Origin: PFJX01 sp040751755
GTDB lineage: Bacteria > Pseudomonadota > Gammaproteobacteria > Burkholderiales > Thiobacillaceae
Length of the DNA: 64,000 bases
NCBI GenBank assembly: GCA_040751755.1
Contig: JBFMHC010000015.1
Coordinates: forward strand, 1 to 64,000
Reading direction: 5' to 3'
Positions within the stretch are counted from its first letter, which is position 1. Each line of letters opens with the position of its first letter. Positions 1 to 7,023 of this stretch are shown piece after piece. The position numbers and the translations under genes were made by a program. The notes beneath the pieces were generated by a model. The model was given only the letters and a program-made list of their open reading frames with translations. It was not told the origin of the DNA and did no database searches.

Positions 1-1
1 A

Positions 2-115
2 GGGCCCACGAAGGGGCTTGCTGGAGCCCAAGAACCGTTCAGCATCTGTTTCGATCCCATCCTACGAAACGATATTGACCCTGAACTCGTCGCCACGAAC
101 GAGTGGGCGGGGTAG
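2..115 (+). CDS. Possible C-terminal tail of an upstream gene (partial)
   Basis: One frame is open from the window edge to a TAG at 113-115 and would encode the last 37 residues of a protein, ending in ELVATNEWAG. I do not recognise the family. The only support is the open frame, the same strand as the following wecA-like gene, and a 132-bp gap before that gene. It could be the end of a polysaccharide-biosynthesis gene, but it is too short to exclude chance. Confidence 0.3.
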   Translation, partial: GPTKGLAGAQEPFSICFDPILRNDIDPELVATNEWAG

Positions 116-247
116 TGCAGAGGTTCCTTAGAATTCAGTATTCGCTTCCGCCCAAAGTGGATGACCACAGTAGGAACATGCCAAATAAACACAATACGAA
201 TCAACAAGATACAAACACACCCCACCACTACCAATTGAAGATTCACC

Positions 248-1273
248 GTGCTTGAGCATGTCTGGCTTTACTCCATAACATCGCTGTTGGTGACCGCAGG
301 GGGAATCCTCTTCTTCAAACCCTTTGCCAGCCAAATCGGCCTCATCGACCGCCCACTCGGCCACAAGGACCATGGTCGTCCCGTCCCCCTCGTTGGAGGC
401 ATAGGGATGTTTCTGGCTTTGCTGATCACCGGACTGTTCCTGGACGAGCATTTCCCGGCTCACAAATTCTGGAGCTACTTTTTCGGCGCCGGGGTGCTGG
501 TTGTCACCGGTATCGTTGACGACCGTCATGGTCTGGGGGCGCGCAGCAAGTTCCTTGCCCAGGGCATCGCCACCATGATCATGGTCATGTCAGACATCCA
601 CTTGGTGGACCTGGGCAATCTTTACGGCTCCGGCTTGCTCTCTCTGGGGAGCTTCGCCATCCCTGTCACCGTCTTTGCCACGCTCGGCGTCATCAATTCA
701 ATCAATATGGCGGACGGCATGGATGGGCTCGCGGGTGGCTTCTCGCTCGTGGCCTTGCTTGCCTTCGGCTTCGTCTGCATACAGACCAACCACCCCAATA
801 CCTTGGTCCTGGTGGGTGTTTTGAGCGGAGGAGTTCTGGGGTTCCTGATCTTTAATTTCCGTATGACCGAGCATCGCCTGGCCAAGGTGTTCATGGGCGA
901 CGCAGGCAGCCTGTTTTTGGGGTTCAGCCTTGCTTGGCTTGCAATCAAACTCAGCATGCCGGGCGAACTTCGCATGTCTCCCACGACGGCATTGTGGATT
1001 CTGGCATTGCCGCTCATGGATACCGTCAGCCTCATGTTGAGGCGTGTCGCGCACGGGAAAAACCCCTTCGTCGCGGGACGCGATCACCTGCACCATATTC
1101 TCCTGCGCGCGGGATACAGTCATAGCCAGACGGTATGGATCATGCTCGCGATCGCCTCGCTCCTGGCCCTGATCGGCTTGGTCGGTTGGCGTTTGAACCT
1201 GCCTGAACCATTGATGTTCTGGGGATTTATCGGCCTGTTTCTTTGTTATTACTTCGCCGTGCATCATGCTTGA
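248..1273 (+). CDS. wecA: WecA-type polyprenyl-phosphate GlcNAc-1-phosphate transferase
   Basis: This 341-residue polytopic inner-membrane protein belongs to glycosyltransferase family 4 (MraY/WecA). These enzymes move a sugar-1-phosphate from a UDP-sugar to undecaprenyl phosphate, the first step of O-antigen or exopolysaccharide synthesis. The family motifs are present in order: the Asp-Asp pair in VTGIVDDRHG, the loop NSINMADGMDGLAGG, the catalytic VFMGDAGS, and the late His motif RDHLHHILLRAG. The start is a GTG at 248 with a weak upstream GAAG; there is no in-frame ATG nearby. Base composition is lower in GC than the rest of the window, as is common in surface-polysaccharide regions. The exact sugar substrate cannot be read from sequence. 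Confidence 0.88.
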   Translation: MLEHVWLYSITSLLVTAGGILFFKPFASQIGLIDRPLGHKDHGRPVPLVGGIGMFLALLITGLFLDEHFPAHKFWSYFFGAGVLVVTGIVDDRHGLGARSKFLAQGIATMIMVMSDIHLVDLGNLYGSGLLSLGSFAIPVTVFATLGVINSINMADGMDGLAGGFSLVALLAFGFVCIQTNHPNTLVLVGVLSGGVLGFLIFNFRMTEHRLAKVFMGDAGSLFLGFSLAWLAIKLSMPGELRMSPTTALWILALPLMDTVSLMLRRVAHGKNPFVAGRDHLHHILLRAGYSHSQTVWIMLAIASLLALIGLVGWRLNLPEPLMFWGFIGLFLCYYFAVHHA

Positions 1274-1450
1274 CGTTTTACACGCCTGCTGAAGCGCTTG
1301 GGCATGGTCCCCGTCCCCTCATCAGCCAACAGTACCCCCAGCGGACTGGCCGCCACGGCCACGCCCCCGGCCCGGAAATAACGAGCAGCCGGGGCCGTCT
1401 CGCGGAGGTCCCGGCGCACCTTATTTTTTCATTCAACAGCGAAAGCCTTC

Positions 1451-1888
1451 CTAGTACCCGCGATCCCAACGGTTGTCGGCGCCGACACGCTCCGGATCGG
1501 TCTTCTCAAAGCGGATCTGCCTGCTCGCCTGGTCCAGGCGACGGTCCAGATCGAACAGCTCTCGTGGCCCCAGGCGGCCATCGGCCAGGAACTGGCGCTC
1601 CAGCGCATTGATGGCCTGGTGTTCGCGCAGCAGGTGCACAGCCTCACGCATGGTCAGCTTGCCGTGCTCCATGCCCTTCAGGATGCGCTGCAGCTGGTTG
1701 TCCATGCGCTGATCGAATTGTTCAAGGTGCTGCCGCTGGGCTTCCGCCGCATTGACGTGTTGATTCGGCATCCAGGGGTTCTGGTAGCCATGGTTATATC
1801 CGAAGTCGGCCTGACTCACGCCGGCCGACAGGCCCAGCACGGAAAGACCGACGATGCCCAGTTTCTTCACGGTATTGGCGAATTTCAT
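1451..1888 (-). CDS. Small exported protein with two internal LTxxE-type repeats, unknown function
   Basis: The frame is open further upstream, but the real start is the ATG at 1888. It has a strong AGGAGT site nine bases away and is followed by a signal peptide (MKFANTVKKLGIVGLSVLG...GVSQA). The 145-residue product is a charged helical periplasmic protein. Two related segments are visible, GKLTMREAVHLLREHQAIN and then GRLGPRELFDLDRRLDQAS, so it looks like an internal duplication resembling degenerate EF-hand or helix-hairpin units. Similar small exported proteins occur in other Proteobacteria without a known function. It is convergent with wecA (177-bp gap) and divergent from cbbQ. Confidence 0.75.
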   Translation of the reverse strand: MKFANTVKKLGIVGLSVLGLSAGVSQADFGYNHGYQNPWMPNQHVNAAEAQRQHLEQFDQRMDNQLQRILKGMEHGKLTMREAVHLLREHQAINALERQFLADGRLGPRELFDLDRRLDQASRQIRFEKTDPERVGADNRWDRGY

Positions 1889-2124
1889 GGTGGCACTCCT
1901 AAGCTTGGTTGGGTTCCGCCGCGGAACCATTCCACTGCGGATGGCCTTTACTCTATTGGGCGCGTGTAAGCAGGCTGTGTGAGGGTTGTTGTGAAAATGT
2001 AAGCGCTTGTAACGCCCGCACCCTCCCCTGCCGCATGGCTGGGCCAGACCCAGCATTCCCGATAAAATCAGTCGCCTATTCCGCCATCTCGGCACCGATT
2101 CAACCGCCATCTGAAAGGTCCAGC

Positions 2125-2937
2125 GTGGACGCCCACAGCCTCGCCCCGGAAGAACATTTCATCCAGAAAGAGCCCTACTACGAACCCGTCGGCGACGAGA
2201 TCGCCATCTTCGAGGCGGCCTGGCGCCACAAGCTGCCGGTGCTGCTCAAGGGCCCCACCGGCTGCGGCAAGACGCGTTTCATGGAGTACATGGCCTGGCG
2301 CCTCAAGCGCCCCCTGATCACCGTGTCCTGCCACGACGACCTGACCGCCTCCGACCTGGTAGGGCGCTACCTGGTGAAGGGCGGCGAGACCACCTGGGTG
2401 GACGGCCCCCTCACCCGCGCCGTGCGCGTCGGCGGCATCTGCTACCTGGACGAGGTGGTGGAGGCACGCAAGGACACCATGGTGGTCATCCACCCGCTCG
2501 CCGACGACCGACGCACCCTGCCCATGGAGAAGCTGGGCCAGCTCCTGGAGGCGCCGGACGACTTCTGCCTGGCCATCTCCTACAACCCCGGCTACCAGAG
2601 CGTGCTGAAGGACCTCAAGCAGTCCACGCGGCAACGCTTCGTGGCCCTGGAGTTCGACTACCCGGCGGCGGAGGTCGAACGCAAGATCGTTGCCAGCGAA
2701 TCCGGCGTCGAATCGGTAATGGCCGAGCGCCTGGTGCGCTTCGCGCAGATGACCCGCAACCTCAAGGGCAGCGGCCTCGAGGAAGGCGCCTCCACCCGTC
2801 TGCTGGTGCATGCGGGCAAGCTCATCGCCGGCGGCATCGACCCCGTGACCGCCTGCCGCAGCGCGGTCGCCCAGGCGGTCACTGACGACGCGGACATGCT
2901 CGCGGCGATCCAGGAACTCTCCTCCTCCATCTTCTGA
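2125..2937 (+). CDS. cbbQ: MoxR-type AAA+ ATPase of the CbbQ/NorQ/NirQ family
   Basis: This 270-residue AAA+ ATPase is the motor half of CbbQO-type complexes. In autotrophs they remodel inhibited RuBisCO; in denitrifiers the NorQ/NirQ relatives help assemble nitric oxide reductase. Walker A is GPTGCGKT (residues 43-50) and Walker B is GGICYLDE (103-110). The GTG at 2125 was chosen because it follows a GAAAGG site and gives the usual family length and N-terminus (MDAHSLAPEEHF). The longer open frame back to 1909 has no support. It is followed after 10 bp by the vWA partner gene. No RuBisCO or nor structural genes lie in the window, so the client protein is inferred, not seen. Confidence 0.88.
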   Translation: MDAHSLAPEEHFIQKEPYYEPVGDEIAIFEAAWRHKLPVLLKGPTGCGKTRFMEYMAWRLKRPLITVSCHDDLTASDLVGRYLVKGGETTWVDGPLTRAVRVGGICYLDEVVEARKDTMVVIHPLADDRRTLPMEKLGQLLEAPDDFCLAISYNPGYQSVLKDLKQSTRQRFVALEFDYPAAEVERKIVASESGVESVMAERLVRFAQMTRNLKGSGLEEGASTRLLVHAGKLIAGGIDPVTACRSAVAQAVTDDADMLAAIQELSSSIF

Positions 2938-2947
2938 ACGGCCCGCC

Positions 2948-5065
2948 GTGAACGCCGAGGAGATCACCCGTCTGCTGGAGGGCTGGCTGGAGGCCGACTT
3001 CTCCTTCCGCAAGGTGGGCCCCACGGCCGAGAAGCTGGCCGCCCTCTCCCCCGACGACCAGGCATTCGTGCTCGACTGGGTCAAGCGCATCGCCAGTTCC
3101 AACCTGGAGGTCGCCTGGCAGTTCGCGCGCCGCGCCCCGGCCCTGGTCGACACCATGGACCACCGCCTCATGGAGGCCTGGGTGCTCGGCGCCTGTGACG
3201 TCTACGACCGCCAGGGCCTGCGTCCCGCGCTCAAGGTCATGGAGGAGGCAGACCAGTGGGGCGACCATCGCGCCGATCGGCAGTTGGAGATGAAGGCCGG
3301 CGTCCTGTTCGAGGACTTCGCCGGCGTGCTGGGCAACTTCGTGCGCGGGCTGTCGGGGCGCAAGCTGGCCCTTGAACAGGGCAAGCACGTCCACACCGAC
3401 ACCGAGAGGATCGTCCTGCCCGGCGTGCTTGCGCGCTTTCCCGCCAGCACGGACAACTTCAAGCTCGCCAAGGCGATGGTGGCGATGCTGTGGGCACAGA
3501 CCCGCTTCGGCACCTTCCGCGCCGACCTGCGTGGCGCCTGCGCCGTCTTCCCCGACCCGGATCGTGCCCTGCGCCAGCTGCACGGCCTTGAGACCCTGCG
3601 CCTGGCCGCATGCATCGGCCGCGAGCTGCCAGGCCTGCACCGCGAGATGGCCCGCCTTTCGCAACAGGCCGGCGAGACCCTGCCGGCGGGCTGGGAGCCC
3701 TTGCAGGCGCGGCTCGCGCACCCCGATGCGGATGTCGACGACAGCCTGCGCTTGCTCGACACGGCGATGCGCCTGCCCGACTTCCACGGCCGCTGCTACC
3801 AGGGCGAACTGGACCCGGAGGCGGTGGCCGCAGCCTTCGCCGCGCGCGAGACGAAGGAGAAGGCGCGCCTGCGCGTGAAGCTGGCGGAGCTCCTGGAAGA
3901 GCATGCGCGCCACGACGATCCCGCCACGCCAGATGCGGCGCCCGACAGGCCGGCGTTCGACGTCGACGTGAAGGACGAGGACGGCCGCCTGGAGATGGAG
4001 TTGACCCTGGATGGCGCGCCGGTGGCCCCGCCCGAGGACGTCAAGGCCCTGCTCTCCTCGATCTACCTCGACTTCGGCGAGATCCCGCCGGACTACCTGG
4101 TGCCCGCCGGCGACGGCGAATACGACCCCAGCCTGCTCAGCGACCAGGGCGCCGACCCGGACACGGTCTGGCAGGGCACCTACCACGAGGAGGGCGCCAT
4201 CTTCTATCCCGAGTGGGACATGGGCCGCGAGCATTACCGCAAGAACTGGTGCGTGATGCGCGAGAAGGAGGTGGCTCCGGTCCACGACGACTTCCCGCGC
4301 CTGACGCTGGAGCGCCATGCCGTGCTGGTGAAGCACCTGCGCAAGGGCTTCGAGGCGATGCGCGACGAGAACCGCGTCGAGAAACGCCAAGCCTACGGCG
4401 ACGATGTCGATATCGACGCCCTGGTGGAGGCCCTCGCCGACGCGCGCGACGGCAGCGAGATGAGCGACCGGCTGTTCGTGAGACTGCACCGCGCGGAGCG
4501 CAACATCGCCGTCGCCTTCATGGTCGACATGTCCGGCTCCACGCGCGGCTGGATCAACGAGGCGGAACGCGAGGCGCTGATCCTGCTGTGCGAGGCCCTG
4601 GAACTGCTGGGCGACCGCTATGCCATCTACGGTTTCTCCGGCATCACCCGCAAGCGCTGCGAGCTGTTCCGCATCAAGACCTTCGACGAGCCCTACACGG
4701 ACGAGGTAAGGGCCCGCATCTCCGGCATCCGCGCCCAGGAGTACACGCGCATGGGCTTCGCCATCCGCCACCTCACCGAACTGCTGAAGGGGGTCGAGGC
4801 GCGCACCAAGGTCCTCGTCACCCTTTCCGACGGGCGGCCGGACGATTACTTCGACGGATATCGCGGCCCCTACGGCATCGAAGACACGCGCATGGCCCTG
4901 CAGGAGGCGCGCCGCGCCGGCATCCACCCCTTCTGCATCACCATCGACAGGGAGGCGCGCGACTACCTGCCGCACATGTATGGCGCCGCGCGCTACATCA
5001 TCCTCGACGACGTGCGGCAGTTGCCGATGAAGGTTTCGGACATCTACCGGCGCATCACCAGCTAA
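2948..5065 (+). CDS. cbbO: CbbO/NorD-type von Willebrand factor A protein
   Basis: This is the 705-residue adaptor partner of the CbbQ ATPase, starting at GTG 2948. The long N-terminal half is alpha-helical. An acidic middle section around residues 320-400 follows, then a C-terminal vWA domain with an intact MIDAS motif DMSGS (about residues 527-531) and a downstream Thr/Asp-rich portion (VTLSDGRPDDY). In characterised CbbQO activases the vWA domain docks a client acidic residue and anchors the ATPase ring. The size fits CbbO better than the shorter NorD, but the two are homologous and NorD is not excluded without the client gene. It is very likely co-transcribed with cbbQ and the 95-aa ORF that follows. 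Confidence 0.86.
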   Translation: MNAEEITRLLEGWLEADFSFRKVGPTAEKLAALSPDDQAFVLDWVKRIASSNLEVAWQFARRAPALVDTMDHRLMEAWVLGACDVYDRQGLRPALKVMEEADQWGDHRADRQLEMKAGVLFEDFAGVLGNFVRGLSGRKLALEQGKHVHTDTERIVLPGVLARFPASTDNFKLAKAMVAMLWAQTRFGTFRADLRGACAVFPDPDRALRQLHGLETLRLAACIGRELPGLHREMARLSQQAGETLPAGWEPLQARLAHPDADVDDSLRLLDTAMRLPDFHGRCYQGELDPEAVAAAFAARETKEKARLRVKLAELLEEHARHDDPATPDAAPDRPAFDVDVKDEDGRLEMELTLDGAPVAPPEDVKALLSSIYLDFGEIPPDYLVPAGDGEYDPSLLSDQGADPDTVWQGTYHEEGAIFYPEWDMGREHYRKNWCVMREKEVAPVHDDFPRLTLERHAVLVKHLRKGFEAMRDENRVEKRQAYGDDVDIDALVEALADARDGSEMSDRLFVRLHRAERNIAVAFMVDMSGSTRGWINEAEREALILLCEALELLGDRYAIYGFSGITRKRCELFRIKTFDEPYTDEVRARISGIRAQEYTRMGFAIRHLTELLKGVEARTKVLVTLSDGRPDDYFDGYRGPYGIEDTRMALQEARRAGIHPFCITIDREARDYLPHMYGAARYIILDDVRQLPMKVSDIYRRITS

Positions 5066-5076
5066 ACTCCACGCCC

Positions 5077-5364
5077 ATGCAAAAGCCCCTCGACATCCAG
5101 CTCAACACCTATTACAGCAACGGTGCCTACGGCCGCTCCTGGGGCGTGCGCCAGGTCATCGAGTTCAGCCTGGACCCGGAATGCGGCGAGGAGCTGGTGA
5201 GCTTCCGCGGCATCGCCGGCACCTGCCGACGCAAGACGGGCATCTGCACACTCGACGAATTCCGCGCCTGGGCGCGCTACGAGGTCTCGCTGAACGAGAA
5301 CTCCTGGCACCGCGTCGGCTATTTCGAGGACGACGTCCCCGAACCGGAGACGCCGGCCTACTGA
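5077..5364 (+). CDS. Conserved small protein downstream of cbbO, unknown function
   Basis: This 95-residue soluble protein starts at ATG 5077, 11 bp after cbbO on the same strand, so it is probably the third gene of the cbbQO operon. It has no signal peptide or membrane segment. Three cysteines (CGEEL, CRRKTGIC) and many aromatic residues (YYSNGAYGRSWGVRQVIEF) suggest a compact fold. I do not recognise a family. The codon usage matches its neighbours and a terminator follows about 90 bp downstream. Its position suggests an accessory role with the CbbQO complex, but that is inference only. Confidence 0.65.
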   Translation: MQKPLDIQLNTYYSNGAYGRSWGVRQVIEFSLDPECGEELVSFRGIAGTCRRKTGICTLDEFRAWARYEVSLNENSWHRVGYFEDDVPEPETPAY

Positions 5365-5454
5365 CCACCCGCGGGGCCGGGCCGCACCCAGCCCGTCCAT
5401 CGTGGGGATCATGAAAACGGGGGCGACGCTTCGTTCGCTTGAGCGCCCGGCACG

Positions 5455-5487
5455 AAAAAGGCCACCCACGGGTGGCCTTTCGCTTTT
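5455..5487. terminator. Bidirectional rho-independent terminator
   Basis: An 11-bp perfect stem (AAAGGCCACCC at 5457-5467, GGGTGGCCTTT at 5470-5480) has an A-run on its left and a T-rich run on its right. It lies between the plus-strand cbbQO operon and the minus-strand ompA-like gene and can serve both. Confidence 0.8.
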
Positions 5488-5500
5488 CGGGATCGCCCGG

Positions 5501-6850
5501 TTACTGGGGCTTGGCGACGATCTCGATCTCCACGCGGCGGTTCGGGGCATGGCATTCGCGCAGCTGCTCCCTGGGGAGGTCGGCGGCGCACTGCGCGACC
5601 GGCTGGCTGTCGCCCATGCCGCTGGTGATGATCACGTTCGGCTTCACGCCCTTGGCGATCAGATAGGACTTGATCGACTTGGCGCGGGCCTCCGACAGGC
5701 GCAGGTTGGACTTGGCATTGCCGGTCGGGTCGGAATGGCCGACCACCCTGATCTGGTCGATCTCGCCCATGCCCTTGAGCCTCGCCACCACCTCATCCAG
5801 CTTGGCCTTGCCGTCCTTGGAGAGGTCCTTGATGCCGGACTTGCCGAGCTTGAACAGGGCATCGCCCGCCAGCACCACCTTGTTGGCGGTAGGCGCGGCG
5901 GCTGCGGCGGGAGCGGGTGCGGGCGCGGGGACCGCCGCCATGACCGGCTTGGGCGCAGCAACCGGAGCAGCAACCGGTGCGGCGGCTGCCGGCGCGGCCG
6001 GGGCCACGGGCTTGGCCGCGACGGGGGCCGCCGGCGCGGGCGCCACGGGGAAGCTTGGCAGACCGATGTTCGGCAGCGTGGGCAGGGTGGCCTGGTTCAG
6101 GCCGGGGATCCAGCCGGACAGGTTGCCGAGCATGGCCACCGGGTCCCACATGGCGAAGCTGCCCGCGCCCTGCACCGCCGGGGCCGGCCGCCAGGTCAGC
6201 CAGGCATTGGCGCCCTGGCCATAGGAGTTGGGGTTGACGATGGCGCCCGCCATGCCGGTGTAGAGCGCCGGGTTGGCCATGTTGCCCATCAGGTTCCAGG
6301 CGCGCGGGTCCAGGCCGGCCATGCCCCAGCGGATGTAGGTGTTGGGGTTCATGGTGTTGAGCATGACGTTCCACAGCTTGGGGTCCATCGGCACCATGAC
6401 CCAGCGCATCATCTTGCCGGGGTCCGACAGCTGGGTGAACAGCGCCGTGTAGAAGTTGGGGTCCATCCCCGCCGCGCTCCAGCGCAGATAGATGTTGGGG
6501 TCGGCGAACTGCACCATGTTGCGCACGGCATCGGGGTTGGCGGCGCTGTTCATCATGTTGAGCCAGCCACCCGGATCCATCATGCCGTTCATCGCGGCGA
6601 TGTAGAACGACGGCTCGGTCATCGCGTTGCTCCAGGGCACGAACACCTTGGGGTCCTTGAACGCGGACATGTTGCGCGTCAGGTCGGTCATGCGCGCGAG
6701 CCAGGCCTCGGGGGTGGTGGGGGTGGCGTTCTTGGCGGCCTCGGCGGCGGCCTGCTGGCCTGCGAAGGTCGGAATCTCCGTGGTGCCCATGGCGGCATGG
6801 GCGGAAGACGCGGCCAGGGCCAGGGCGAGAGGAATGTATTGCATCTTCAT
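5501..6850 (-). CDS. OmpA-family protein with N-terminal 13-residue D/N-P repeats
   Basis: This 449-residue envelope protein has a signal peptide (residues 1-20), a repeat region (66-210), a long Ala/Pro linker (about 265-335) and a C-terminal OmpA-like peptidoglycan-binding domain with the HSDPTGNAKSNLRLSEARA core and the NRRVEIEI end. The repeat region holds twelve units that begin with D/N/E-P at residues 66, 79, 92, 105, 117, 130, 143, 156, 168, 181, 193 and 206, usually with an aromatic residue three positions after the Pro. It is not an OmpA beta-barrel. The OmpA domain would tether the protein to the cell wall; the role of the repeat is unknown. The start has a good site (GAAGGGAAC). 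It is monocistronic between two terminators. Confidence 0.85.
   Translation of the reverse strand: MKMQYIPLALALAASSAHAAMGTTEIPTFAGQQAAAEAAKNATPTTPEAWLARMTDLTRNMSAFKDPKVFVPWSNAMTEPSFYIAAMNGMMDPGGWLNMMNSAANPDAVRNMVQFADPNIYLRWSAAGMDPNFYTALFTQLSDPGKMMRWVMVPMDPKLWNVMLNTMNPNTYIRWGMAGLDPRAWNLMGNMANPALYTGMAGAIVNPNSYGQGANAWLTWRPAPAVQGAGSFAMWDPVAMLGNLSGWIPGLNQATLPTLPNIGLPSFPVAPAPAAPVAAKPVAPAAPAAAAPVAAPVAAPKPVMAAVPAPAPAPAAAAAPTANKVVLAGDALFKLGKSGIKDLSKDGKAKLDEVVARLKGMGEIDQIRVVGHSDPTGNAKSNLRLSEARAKSIKSYLIAKGVKPNVIITSGMGDSQPVAQCAADLPREQLRECHAPNRRVEIEIVAKPQ
6221..6655 (-). repeat. Coding tandem repeat, 12 units of about 39 bp
   Basis: This segment codes residues 66-210 of the OmpA-family protein. The successive D/N/E-P starts are spaced 13,13,13,12,13,13,13,12,13,12,13 residues apart. 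The consensus is D/N-P-x-x-aromatic followed by a hydrophobic Met/Trp-rich stretch. The units have diverged at the DNA level, so this is an old protein repeat and not a recent slippage tract. Confidence 0.8.
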
Positions 6851-6969
6851 GACGTTCCCTTCTCAAAAGACCAGTAAAAACAGGCGATTCTGTTCGTTGC
6901 ATTCTAGCCACGCGGCACGACGGGGGTAAGCCGGCGCAACGGCCCCGGACACATCCGTCCGCGCGGTGT

Positions 6970-7000
6970 TGCAAAAAAAACGGGCCGGCGATACCGGCCC
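6970..7000 (-). terminator. Rho-independent terminator after hppA
   Basis: The stem ACGGGCCGG (6978-6986) / CCGGCCCGT (6992-7000) with a 5-base loop is followed, on the minus strand, by a run of eight T (6971-6978). It sits just past the hppA stop. Confidence 0.85.
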
Positions 7001-7023
7001 GTCGGGGTCACTTCATGTACGCG

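Noticed and set aside
128..529. 133-codon minus-strand frame over the start of the wecA-like gene
   Set aside because: It overlaps conserved GT4 coding sequence and has no recognisable features.
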